Positions 31,709-43,235 of a stretch of 64,000 bases of DNA are shown here, in pieces. How positions within the stretch are numbered: position 1 is the stretch's first letter; every line of letters starts with the position of its first letter. Position numbers and translations under genes: made by a program. Origin of the DNA: Lasiosphaeria ovina (Eukaryota; Ascomycota; Sordariomycetes; Sordariales; Lasiosphaeriaceae). The notes beneath the pieces were generated by a model, which had not been told where the DNA came from, did no database searches, and was given only the letters and a program-made list of their open reading frames with translations. Where the stretch lies: the NCBI GenBank assembly GCA_033439765.1, contig JAULSN010000011.1:310001-374000 (forward strand), read 5' to 3'.

Positions 31709-34378
31709 ATGTATTTACCTGTGACAACGGGTCAAATCGGCAGCGAGCCGGCAACGGCGGGTAAGCCGTCATCCAAGCTGCCAAGGATGGCCAAATCTCG
31801 CCGTCTGACCAGGCTCTGGCGGACTCTCACTAAACCCAAACCGGAGGACCACATCCAAAAGTTGCCCGGAACCCTGAAACGCATCGCTATCAGCCTGAGG
31901 CAAACCCTCGACCCCAATTCAAAGACAGACCAGCAGTTCTCGGACATGCCAGAGCCTCCGCCCGGTCAACACAAACAGAAACCTTCCGGTGAGCCCGAAG
32001 GTGCGCTTTCAGAGGCCAGGGTCGCTGCGATGCCACCGGGCGCATCTCAAACCTCACTCGACAGCAGCACTTCCATGGAGATAACAGGGCAGGAAACACG
32101 ACAGAAGGAGAAAAGTATGTTCCCGCTCTGGCCATCAACCCCATTATACTGTAACATGCTGACCCAAGGCAGTACGGTTACGTCGAAAAGCGTTCAAATC
32201 TCAACACCGTGGCATCTACGCGCTTCAAATGCCTTCAACGGTATCAATTACGGACGACTTGTGCCCGTCGAAGAAACACTCGCAGGCGACAGTTGATTTT
32301 GATGTCGCTATGTGTGAGACTGCCGCTTATGCCACATTCGCTAGGCGTATGCAGATTCCACCCACCCTCAAGCTCAAGACTCGCTCCTATCAGTCAAAGT
32401 CTATTCCATCTGTTCGCTTGTCCTCGACGCCGTCGGCTGCTCGTGCGCGGCGACTTAAGGCTCTATCACTCTTGCCACTGGAAGACACCTCGAGCTCTGA
32501 TGAGGCACAGGCGTCAATTCCCGTGGTCCCGCCGAGTGCCTTGTCTAGCGAAGAAATCACGGATCACCTGTCAATGCCTTCTTCTCCCGATGGGTCGGAT
32601 GCCCGTTCGGCAGTGGCCGCCCCATGCCGTCCATCCGTTGATCTTCAGTCGGGAACCAACGAGTTTCCAACCGACAGTCAGAGTTCGGATGGGTGCCAAT
32701 CGTCGGAGATAGGCTCGATTTTCTCGACAGAGGAATCGCCCCTCGAGTCCAGTGTGTCGGCCACGTCACTAGCCGACTTGTTGGAGCCTGGGCTCAATCA
32801 ACCATCCTCAGATGCTAGCGACACCGAGGATACAATGTCAGACGTCACAGACCACACAGACCCGTCATTGATTGACGCTTTTGAGGCATCACCGACGCCA
32901 TTCAACCCAGTCTTGCTCTCCCTCCTCGTGTCACTCAGGGAGGAAATCGTCGACCGCATCAAGCAAAGGCTGCAAGCCATCTTGCTCCACTCACACGGGG
33001 GACAGGAGCGTCCAGCGCAACCCGGTAATTCCGGATCTTCTCCGCCCAACCCGCCGGCGGCAAGCACAGAAAGAGCCCCCTTTGTTAATATCCTGCCGAA
33101 TTGGAGAAAGGGGGCGCCGGACGAGGACGACCCCGATAACCTCGGGCGAGGGAATGGCGGCGACGACGATAGGGGAAAGCCAACGGACGCCACATCAAGG
33201 ACGCAACTGGAGGATCGCCTCAGAAGGTTTGCATGTCCGTTCTACAAGATGTATCCAAAGAGCGAGGGTCTGCACAAGTCGTGTCAGGGGCCAGGCTGGG
33301 GCTCTGTGCACAGGGTGAAGTGAGTTGACTTCTGGTACCACGGCATTTTCTGCTACATGAAGAACTAACAATGAACAATTGCAGGGAGCACATTTATCGA
33401 CGCCACCAGCGGCCGACCTTCCACTGCACCCGGTGCCTGGTCTCGTTCGCCAACGAAGAGAATCTCGCCGAACACATCAGGGGGGAAGTGCGGTGTGAGA
33501 ACAGGACGGCACCACCGGACGAAGAGACGCTCTTCATCAGCCAGTCCCAGGGACAGGCGCTGAGGAAGAGGAAGAAGGACGTCCCTGAGGAAGAGCGCTG
33601 GACCACGGTCTTCCAGATCATCTTTCCTGACGTCCCAGCAGACCATATTCCGTCACCGTGTAAGCGAAATAGCTGTTTCTTTTATCCTTTTCATTTCTTC
33701 TCACAACAACAGCACCATCACTCGCAGTTGACCACTTACTTCAACAGCAGTCTCGCATTCTGACACACAAACTCCCCAGATCACGAATCATGCCAGGATT
33801 CACTGCCCAGCTCCGCGATTCTGAGCGAGTTCTGTGAGTTCCTCGCGCAGCAGCTGCCGTCGCGCATCGCTGCCGACGTGAACAACCACCTTCGTGTCCA
33901 TCAACCACCCCTGGCCCCCCACGGAATCCACGGCGACATGACTGAGATTTTCCGGAGCACGGTCCGAGAGGTCATCAACGAGTTCTTGCCCGCGCTGCAG
34001 GCTGCGTCCCCGGGTCCCGGGGAAAATGGGAGCCCGACTTCGAGTATTTCGGCACGTCAACCCCTGCTTCCGGACGACTTCCACCGTATCATGCGCACAC
34101 CCCCACTGCGAGAGCCACCACCTCCTCCCGTTGGCTGGGGTCGCCATCCGCTCTTGGGCTCAGCGGCTTTCTTTGACGCTTCGGCGTTGGATTTTGGGTT
34201 TGCAACCCCAAACGCAGCACCCAGCACCATCACTTCAGCGATGGCATCAATTGATGACCCATCCTTTAGCCCAGGACTGGGATATTGGACCACGAGTTGT
34301 GATGATTCGGAGACAAGTGATCCCCTGTTGTTGTCGTTCATGGAGGATTACGAAGGCACACAGTTGCGAATGGCATAA
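31709..34378 (+). CDS. Zinc-finger-like protein (CPFxK/GW-SVHRVK fungal family), copy 2
   Basis: Four exons, 31709-32114, 32173-33319, 33385-33659 and 33780-34378, give 808 residues. Introns have GTATGT, GTGAGT and GTAAGC donors and clear branch points (GCTGACC, ACTAACA). The N-terminal half is Ser/Pro/Asp-rich and disordered. The family block is FACPFYKMYPK...HKSCQGPGWGSVHRVK/EHIYRRHQRP, followed by a finger CTRCLVSFANEENLAEH and C, then WTTVFQIIFP...IPSP/YHESC. The introns after HRVK and after IPSP fall at exactly the same codons and phases as in the gene at 5248-8428, so the two are paralogues by descent. This copy lacks the extra N-terminal C2H2 finger and has an additional 5' intron. Function unknown; nucleic-acid or protein binding is inferred. 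Confidence 0.85.
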
Positions 34379-35542
34379 TTAGCGGCCTGGAGTGTTTGCG
34401 AGTGACAGGTAATTAGACAGAAAATATATGGGGTGGATAGATGTGGGATGGGAAGCAAAGTGATCGGTAATAATCCATCTAACAATGCTAGAACATGTTA
34501 TTTTAGACAAACGCCCCTTTGTCCCTAGCCAAACCTCTGCAGAAATGCAAGCGAGTTGTTATAAGCCGAGACACTGGTTGGAGTCTAAATTCTTTTGGCC
34601 CCGACCTCCGTAGTTGCTAGCTAACAAGTGAATTCGTCAAGCTGTTTCCAGGCTTTTTTCACCGTTCGTGGAAATGCAATGCACAGCATTTGCCGCGGCG
34701 CAATGTTCCTTACTCAGCCAGTGTATGCACGAATTACATACCTACTAATACATATCGGGTTCAACGTGATTCATTCTGACTCTCTTCTTGTGCGTTCATT
34801 GGTTGGCCGTGAAATAGTTGTGGGGCTTACATGGAATTCTGGTACATCAACGGCTTGTAGTCGTATTGTACGGAGTGCACAAAATTACATCCATGCACAA
34901 ATCCTTGCAACCGTGGTATCCGCCGCCACGCCATTAGGTGTCGCTTTCGATCCCAACAAGACTTACGTAGCATTTTCCATACCAAAGACTGATATAAAAA
35001 ATAACTCTTTATACCTCTTTCTATTCTATCCTTTTACATCCTGTTTTCTGAATTGTCGTTGCAGGCCGTCCGTAAATGGCAATGTTTAACCCCTTGACCT
35101 GCGCTAACGAGCCAAATGTGGGTCTGGACTTTCCTTCATGCTCCAGTAAGACCACCTACAAAAAAGCGCAGCACTCAATTGCGGCTGAGACCTAAGACTG
35201 CCTGCACTGCTGCAGTGATGGCAACTTGGCAAGGCTTTCGGAGCCTTCGGCGGGAAACGTAGGAGCTAAGCAAGGAGGGGATGATTTTTGTTCCGGTGGG
35301 GTAAAGCGATGCCCCGCAGTCACTTCTTGGGCTTTTGGGGCCAGCCGAACGCTGGGAAGGAGCGATTTTCGGTTCCTCACAGACTCTCACCACCATTCAT
35401 TCTGTCGCCCACGTGGCGTATTCTTTCTCCATCCCCTCAATCCGCATAATAAGCTGGGACGACCTTCAATTACTTGGATTGAGATTGTTGCACTCGGGAC
35501 CAAGGCGGCGGGCGTTGCCTGCCCGCCACCGCCCCGGCAATC
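34379..35542. other. AT-rich intergenic region
   Basis: 1.16 kb with AT-rich stretches (34480-35050). A 153-codon open frame at 34628-35089 has no domain signature and no fungal codon bias. Upstream promoter of the fusion gene from about 35150. Confidence 0.55.
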
Positions 35543-38500
35543 ATGGTGGACGCGGCCCCCAATACTGGCAATGGCACGGGCACGGCAGTCGCCCCCGGGG
35601 AAGTGGAGCTCGAAACAGCCAGAGGCCCACATCCACACTTGACGTTGTCGGAACACAGGCCGGGAAAGTTCCACTGCGTAACCGAGCACGTCAAGGCCGC
35701 ACACATTCATTCGGCGCGCATTGGAGGCGAGCAGAAACGCTTCTCGCGATGGAAGCCCGGATCAGTCGTCACATATACCGTCATCAACGCAAGCTTCCCT
35801 TCCCCCAGATGGGCGAGGTTTGCCCAACGCGCGCTCGCCGAAGCGGCCGACGCCTGGAACGCCAAGGACGTGGGCATTCGCTTCCGCCAGGTCGACCACG
35901 GCGATGGCGATGGCAATGGCGCTGTCTTCGCCCTCAAGTATTTCCGCGCCCCGACCAAATTTCTCGCCGACGCCTTCGCCCCCGACTCCAAGAACAGGAC
36001 TCTGTATGTCTTTGACATGCCTCTCCGCCGCGAGAACCGCCAGCACCTGCCCAACCTCTTCCGCCACGAGCTCGGCCACGTTCTAGGCCTCCGCCACGAT
36101 GATGCCGCGACCAAAGAGCCCGAGGTGCCGTCGGTCGAGCTGACACCCGCGAATACCATGTCCATCATGAATCTGTTCACCGATTTCGACCATCTGGCCC
36201 GGCTTTCCATCCAAGAGTCCGATGTTGCGGCGGTGCGAAGGCTGTGCTCGCTGGACCAGGACACGTTTGAAGGGTTCGACCTTGTCACTGTCGACCCCGA
36301 CACCCTGGACCAAGCCAACTTTGACGACTCGGACCGCCTCAGCTCCTCAATCGATTCCGAACCCGTGAGCATCTGCGACTCGGACTGTGCCAGCGACGAC
36401 GGGCTGCCTGATGATGATGCCGAGGAGCCACCCGCGACTGAGCTGGAAGGGACGGTTCAGGCCAATCCAGATGAGCCAGCACTCGCGGATTCGGCGGGGA
36501 CCATCCGCGCTCTTTCTGACGACGCAGCCTCTGTCAATGCCAAAGAGGTCTCTGGTCCTATTGCCAGCCCGACCGAGACTGTTGATGGCAGCTCTGGCAA
36601 AATAGACAATGTGACTTCCTACACGCGACGTCGAGCTCCTGTCATTGAGCTTGATACCCTTGCTGATGAATCGGCGCAGGTCAGCGAGGAAGCGACAACC
36701 GTTGTGCTCAACGAATCGGCTGAATCCAGCCCTGAGGAGAAACGCTCACCCATTCCCAGTGAACCATCAGACGTCAAATGGAAGACCGACACCAAAGACA
36801 GAGATGAAGTGGATGCCTACAGGCTGGACGTCGATTTGGAAGATGCCCTGACTCCGGACCGCGGAAGAGAAAACATGTTCCTGGTGCAAGACAACCCGTT
36901 TGCCTTCTCGCCCGGCCAGCTCTCCAAGCTGTTCAACCCCAAGAGCCACGGTGCCTTCTACGCGCTCGGCGGCCTCGGCGGCCTGGAGAAGGGCCTGCGC
37001 ACCGACCGGAAGGCTGGACTGAGCCTCGACGAGGCCCAACTTGAGGGCGCCGTCTCATTCGAGGATGCGGCGACCTACGGCACGTCACAATACGGTGAAC
37101 TTGACGACAAGGAAGCCGAACTACACCGCAACCGGACACCAGCAGAGCCCGTTTCCACTGCGATGGGCGACGAAAGCTTTGCGGACCGCAAGCGCATCTT
37201 TAGCGATAATCGAATCCCGGAAACTATGCACAAGCCCATTCTGAGGCTTGCCTGGGAGGTCTACTGTAGCAAGAAATCCTCGATCGTGCTTACGCTTGCG
37301 GCCGTGGTATCGTTCACCCTAGGCATGCGTCGCGATCTCCTGGCGTCGCAGGTGGGCGACAAGCCCATGCAGGGTTGGGCAGAAGGGGCTGCCATTCTCG
37401 TGTGCATTGCAGTCTCTGTTGTTGCGGGGACAGCCAACCAGTGTGAGACTCCATTTTGAAATAGTAAGATAATGCTGATAACACGGTTATTAACATTGAA
37501 AAATAGGGAAAACACTACGACTACTCGCTCGACTGGACAGTTACGAGAACGACCGCATTGTCAAAGTCGTTCGGTCGGGCAAGACAATGGAGGCGTCCGT
37601 GTTCGACCTTCTGGTCGGCGACGTGGTTTGTGTCTCGGCCGGCGACATTGTGCCCGTCGATGGCATCCTCATCGAGGGCCACGGCCTCAAGTGTGATGAG
37701 TCCAGTTGCACGGGCGAGTCAGACCTCTTGACCAAGGTTTCGGCAGATCAGGTGTACACGATTCTGCACGACGTGTCCAACGGAAAAAAGATTACCGCCC
37801 GGCTAGTCGACCGAATGGATCCATTCCTCATCTCGGGCGCCAAGGTCCAGGAAGGATCCGGCACGTTTCTTGCTACAGCTGTTGGCGTCAACTCGACAGA
37901 CGGCCAAATAGCAATGGCAATGAGACGCTATCCTGAAGGACCGGCCCCCCAGACCCAAAGAATCATCAACTTGTCCTCGCGCGCTTCCAAGCTCGGGATC
38001 GCCATGGGCCTTATGCTCTTCGTTGTCTGCCTCATCAAGTTCCTGTCAACACTTCCCCAAAGCCCCCTAACGCCAGAGGGGAAAAGCCAGGTCTTTCTGG
38101 CGCTGCTCCTGGTCTCCGGCGCGGTTGTCTCGCTGCTCTTCGTCTCGAATATTGGCTCGCCGCTCACGGCCTGGACACTGACAAGGATGCTGCGAGACAA
38201 CAACCTGGTGCGCGACAGAAGAGCCTGGGAAAAGGTAGCCAGTGTCACGACAATCTGCACAGGAAAGACTAGCATCTTGACCCAAAACAAGATGAGTGTC
38301 GCCGCCGCCACCTTCGGAAGATCGATGGGGTTCGGAAATCCCAGACCATCCCTAGATGGCGCTAATGATGGCGCGCTCGATGACGGCATGGCCGACTCTG
38401 TCTCCGAGGCTCACGCTGTCGAAAGCCTCAGTGACGAGACCAAAACCATACTGGCGCAGTCTGCCGTTGTTAACGCGACTGCGTTCGAGGGCTATTTCGA

Positions 38501-40278
38501 CGGAGAGCGCGCCTTTGTCGGCTGTGAGACTGAAGCCGTGCTCATGAGCTTCAGCCGCGACCACTTGGCTTACTTTGACAACTCCTCTGTCTCGAGGCAC
38601 AACGTGTCCATAGTACGCCAGGTCGCGTTCTCGGCCGGGACAAAGCTCATGTCGACGACGATCCGCCTGCCCTACGGCGGATTCCGCGTCTACGTCAAGG
38701 GCGGCGCCGAAATTGTCCTTGCGCTCTGCACCCGCGTGCTCAACGACCCGGCGAGCCCCAGCCTGTCGGCAACTGGCCTGACCGGCGACGACAGCGACCT
38801 GTTGCAGCAGAGGATCGCGTCGTACGGCCAGAGAGGCCTGCGTCCGATCGCCCTTGCGTATCGCGACTTCAGCTACCTCCCAGGCGAAGACGACCCCAGC
38901 GCCGTACTCCGCAACATGACGCAGCTCGCCCTGTTTGGCATCCGGGACCCCATCCGCCCCGGCATCACCGAAGCCGTCAGGGACTGTCGGCGAGCGGGGG
39001 TCGCTGTTCGCATCGTCACGGGAGAGCACATCGAGACGGCACGCTGGATTGCCCGGGAGACGGGCATCTGGGCGCCAGACTCGATTGCGTTGGAAGGCCC
39101 TGTCTTCCGCCGCATGGACCCCGAAACACAACGACATGTTGCGCCGCGCCTAGCGGTCCTCGCGCGTGCTTCCCCGGGAGATAAGTGCGTCTTGGTGAGA
39201 ATTCTCAAGGAGGCCGGCGAAGTTGTCGCTGCTACCGGTGGCAACGTCGATGACCCCCCTGCCCTGAAGATCGCCGACGTTGGCTTCGCCAAGGGCATTA
39301 GCGGCACCAATGCCGCGAAGACGGCTGCGCCGGTCGTCTTGATGAATGATAGTTTCTGCTCAATCGTGCACTGCATCCGCTGGGGACGGACTTTCGGCGA
39401 TGCCGCCGGGAAGTTTCTCCAGGTATGTAATCACGTCACCCCGGCTGCAGCCGGTTGTTTAATCGTCACCGTGTTCCGCTGCAAAGCGCTGCGTCCGACT
39501 ATGTATGCTAACACACCCGCTGCAGTTCAAGCTGACCGCGGCAACAACGGCCGCCGTTTTGACATTCGTCCTAGCTGCGGCATCGGATGTCAACGATAGC
39601 ATCGTCCTCGGAGTCGTCCAGCTGCTCTGGGTCGGCATGATCACGGATTTCGCGGTCCTCGCGCTGGCCACGGATACACCGACGGAGAGAATAATGGACC
39701 GCAAACCGGACCGGCGGTCGTCGCCCGTCTTTCCGCTGCGCATGGCCAAGATGGTGCTCGGCCAGAGTCTTTGCCACCTGGCCATCTCTCTGGTGCTCTA
39801 CTTTGGTTGGTTTGGTTTTGCGGGCGGCCACCGAGATGTGTCGGACAAGACGCGACGCAACACGTTTGTTTTCAACACGTTTGTGTGGCTGCAAATCTTC
39901 AACAAGCTCAACAGCCGGCGGCTCGACAACCGGTTCAACGTCTTTGAGGGCATCCGCAACAAATTCTTTGTCTTAGTCGGTGTGCTTATCATAGGCGGGC
40001 AAGTGCTCGTCATGTTTGTGGGCGGAACGGCGTTTAAGATCGTGCCGCTCGGCGCGAGAGACTGGGGGGTTTCTATCGGTATCGGCGCGCTGTCTCTTCC
40101 ATGCGGCGCTTTGCTGCGTCTCGTTCCGGACCGTTGCGTCCAGGGCCCGTATGAGTCGGTGCGTTCGCTGGCTGAGAGGCTTAGACGGGCTGTCGAGCGC
40201 AGGGTTAACTATGACTCGGACTTGGATGTCCTGCCCTGGGAGGTGCGATTGGACGGAACTCGGGAGCGAGGTGAGTGA
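35543..40278 (+). CDS. Matrixin-like metalloprotease fused to a degenerate PMCA-type P-type ATPase
   Basis: Three exons, 35543-37442, 37507-39422 and 39526-40278, give 1522 residues. The first 638-codon frame is uninterrupted through both domains. Residues 65-240 are a zinc protease: HELGHVLGLRH (175-185) gives the three zinc histidines and Glu176, with a Met-turn SIMN at 207-210. No signal peptide is seen. An acidic linker (240-440) follows, then the fungal Ca-ATPase N-terminus (NPFAFSPGQLSKLF, 451 on). TGES is kept at 702-705 and KGGAE is kept in the N-domain. The phosphorylation motif DKTGT reads GKTSI (Gly886 for Asp), TGDGxND reads TGGNVDD (1210-1216), M4 PEGLP reads NIGSP (848-852), and M5/M6 asparagines are Ala1278 and Gly1309. 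Ten membrane helices remain. A GTGAGT at 40271 may lead to a different last exon ending near 40345. Confidence 0.88.
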
Positions 40279-41047
40279 CGTACATACGAAGCATAGCTGA
40301 TGAGACACAGGTATCTTTTATGGAGATCGGATTAAATGTAGATGATCGCTCGGCTTTGAGCGAGGCGTTGGATGGACTCTTGGCCGGCGTATCAGAGGAG
40401 CGCTTTTATCTTGCATCTTTTGTTTGGGCTGTGCATGGATACGTATGCTAGATTATATTGTGGAATTATACATGTTCCTCAATTCCTGCGCGCCCATGAA
40501 GTGATGGCACCACTTAACCCTGCTGAAAACTTTTCACACAACCTCACCCTATTGTACTATTTCTGCGTCCCGAGCAGTTTCCCTGTCAAGATTGCGTGAC
40601 CTATTCGATCTTCGGGCATTCCGCAAGCCCGACGGTATCTTTGGCGGATCCCGGCACGCGCGCACAACATCGTGGCCCCCGATCATTCCTCCGGGGCGGA
40701 AACGGCTAGTTGCGCAACGTCTTTCCAGGCTCCTCAGGTGCCAAGGTAGCAGTATTGATCTGCTCGAAAAGTCCAGACGCAACCGATCCGAGTCTGTGTC
40801 ACTCGGTTCTTCCCGGAGCCACCATTTTGGGAACAATTCCCGTGCCCAGCTGCAGTCGTTTTCGTTGGTAACAATTGAAAAACGAGTGGCAATTATTGAT
40901 TACGACTCTCGGCCCTAACATATTCGGAAGCTGGGTACAGATAAAGCGCTAAAACTGCCACATGATCAACATTGATATTTCCTCCTTGAAGCTGTTAAGA
41001 AAGACTGAAGAAAGCACTGAGCAGTCATCACTCACAAGCCACCCAAG
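40279..41047. other. Intergenic region
   Basis: 3' flank of the fusion gene and promoter of the tyrosinase gene. An ACACAG acceptor near 40310, followed by a short open stretch, could be an alternative terminal exon of the fusion gene. No other gene seen. Confidence 0.5.
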
Positions 41048-42336
41048 ATGAAGCCCCCCTCCTGCCTCATCCGACTGCTATCGCTAGCTTCCCTAGTCGA
41101 CCTAGCTCTTGGCGGTCACAGCCCGGATCCCGAAGCCCTCGCCTACATACGAGTCAAGGAGCTGCAGGTGCAGTACCAAAAGCACATCGTCGACACCATC
41201 AGGCCACGCAAGACGGGATGCACCACCAAGACAATCCTGCGACGGAGAGAGTGGTCTGTGTCTCCTTCTTCCCAGGTCCATGCCAGCAGCAATCAGGTAC
41301 TGACACAGGACCAGGGGCTCGCTGCCCAAGCACGAGCGCCTCGCGTACATCGACGCCGTGTACTGCCTGGCCAACAAAACCGCGCAGACGCCGCCGTCGC
41401 AGGTCCCCGGCGCGCGCTCCCGCTACGACGACTTCGTCGGCCTGCACATCCAACAAACCCTCTTTGTGCACTCGGACGGCCTGTTCCTGCCCTTCCATCG
41501 CCACCTCGTACACCTGTACGAGCGCGCGCTGCGCGACGAGTGCGGCTTCCGCGGCGCCCAGCCCTATTGGGACTGGACGCTCTCGTACAAGGACCCGCGC
41601 AACTCGTCCGTGCTCGACGGCGCGCCGTGGTCGCTCGGCAGCAACGGGGACTATATCCCGAAGCGCGCCCCAACGGCCGTCGTGTTCCCCGGCAGGCCCG
41701 GCTTTGCGTTCCCGCCGGCGACCGGCGGCGGCTGTGTCCAGTCGGGCCCGTTCACCGAGGACAAGTTCCAGGTCAACCTCGGCCCCGTGGGGTTTCTCCC
41801 CGTGGGCCCTGATGGTGGGTATGGCTACAACCCGCGCTGTCTGGCGAGGGATCTCAACCCGGCGTTCAGCACGTGTCTGCGCCCGACGAATGTCACGAAG
41901 CTGATCGATGGCTGTGGCGGCGACCTCGGCTGCTTCAATGTCGAGCTGGATATCCCCGGTGGCCTGCACAGTTCGGGCCATTTCCAGATGGGCGGTATTA
42001 GCCTCGACATCTTTGCCAGCCCGGCGGATCCGGTGTTTTGGCTGCACCACGCCCAGATTGATCGTCTATGGGCGATCTGGCAGGGCCAGGCTCTGCGCGC
42101 AAGGAGGGATTTGGTCTGGGGGACTAGTACGAGTAATAATTGTGCGTGTTTGCTCCGGATTCATCTTCCTTTTTCTCGTTTTCCCCCCTTTTTGGCTAAC
42201 TTTAGCTGGGATAGACCCCCCGAGCGACAACATCACGCTCGACTACCCTGTCACGTTTGGCGTGTTTGGGCCATCCAAGCCTGTCAGGGAGCTGGTCTCG
42301 TCGATTGACGGGCCGCATTGCTACATATACGAGTGA
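41048..42336 (+). CDS. Secreted short tyrosinase / catechol oxidase
   Basis: Three exons, 41048-41253, 41309-42141 and 42206-42336, give 389 residues. The first donor is the weak GTCTGT, but the join (REW/TRGSLPKHERLAYIDAVYCL) restores the family's conserved start. A signal peptide covers about residues 1-22. CuA ligands lie in GLHIQQTLFVHSDGLFLPFHRH, followed by PYWDWTLSYKDP. CuB ligands lie in GLHSSGHFQMGG and in the hallmark SPADPVFWLHHAQIDRLWAIWQ. The C-terminus ends soon after the Cu domain (YPVTFGVFGP), with no cap or pro-domain, as in short secreted fungal tyrosinases. It oxidises phenols or catechols to quinones; involvement in melanin or a secondary metabolite is inferred. Confidence 0.92.
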
Positions 42337-42475
42337 ACTGTCTGGCGAGTCAATGCGGTATCCGTATTACCAGGATGTATTTGGTGGTGACGAACAGGTG
42401 AAGAAAACGGCGGCTATTAGCTAGCCCTCGGTCCGTTGAGATGTCAAAGTTGTGGGCGTGTATTCAATAATAAGC

Positions 42476-42772
42476 ATGCACATGCTCCTGCTCGCTCCGC
42501 CGGTTCCGACGGCCGCAAGCGCTTCCGTGACGCATAACCGCTTCGACCTGGAGCGTAAGTGCGAGCTCGTCGAGAAGAAGATTCTCCGCACGGTGAACAA
42601 GGCCCAGATCCTCATCGCGAACCTGGGCGCTCTGCTCGATGCCATAGACAAGTACCTCGAGCTCCTGGAGGAGCTGCGGAACGACATCCTGTTTCTAGCC
42701 AAGCTCGCCGAGCTGCTCCAGGTCCTGCTCAAGGACGGCGGCGTGGTGGCTGCGCTTGCTACTTCTGACTAG
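42476..42772 (+). CDS. Small predicted secreted helical protein
   Basis: A 98-residue frame starting MHMLLLAPPVPTAASA, which reads as a short signal peptide, 140 bases after the tyrosinase stop. The rest is strongly amphipathic helix with Leu/Glu/Lys heptad-like spacing (two helices, KCELVEKKILRTVNKAQIL and LLDAIDKYLELLEELRNDI). Codon third positions are strongly C/G as in neighbouring genes, which supports coding. No family recognised. Proximity to tyrosinase is noted, but no caddie function can be claimed. It could also be the last exon of an unseen longer gene. Confidence 0.5.
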   Translation: MHMLLLAPPVPTAASASVTHNRFDLERKCELVEKKILRTVNKAQILIANLGALLDAIDKYLELLEELRNDILFLAKLAELLQVLLKDGGVVAALATSD

Positions 42773-43235
42773 AATATTCAAGGCAGGCAACTGTTTATTT
42801 CGTCTTATATTTTATATTTCTTCTTATGTAGCTACAGGTGGGAATAAAGCGCACTGGCCGGGACGAAAAGGAAAGCGTACTGTAATGCGGCATACGCTAG
42901 GCACTGGATCTGATTATCGTTCATTATCGAGATAGAACTCAGCACAATGGTTTCGATCATCAAGGAGACACGGGGCCACAGAACACGCATGTAGGCTATA
43001 GATAAATACAAGAGAAATAGACGGTAATTGTCCCGGTGAAGCAATAAGATAAAACGGGCGGCTGAAAAGACACGTATAGTTCAAGTCTAGTGTATTCGAA
43101 AGAAAAACGGAAAAGAGACAGAGGTGCAAGGAAATATACATGGCAACGAAGCCAACGAGAATGAGTCTTCGCTCCATCGTCTTCATATCTAACCAGCCCA
43201 ACCAAGCCCATAACACCGCTATGCACCACAGCAGC
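42773..43235. other. Convergent 3' region
   Basis: AT-rich sequence between the small helical protein and the MFS transporter stop codons. No gene seen. Confidence 0.6.

Noticed and set aside
34628..35089. 153-codon open frame
   Set aside because: AT-rich, no codon bias, no signal or domain; probably chance.
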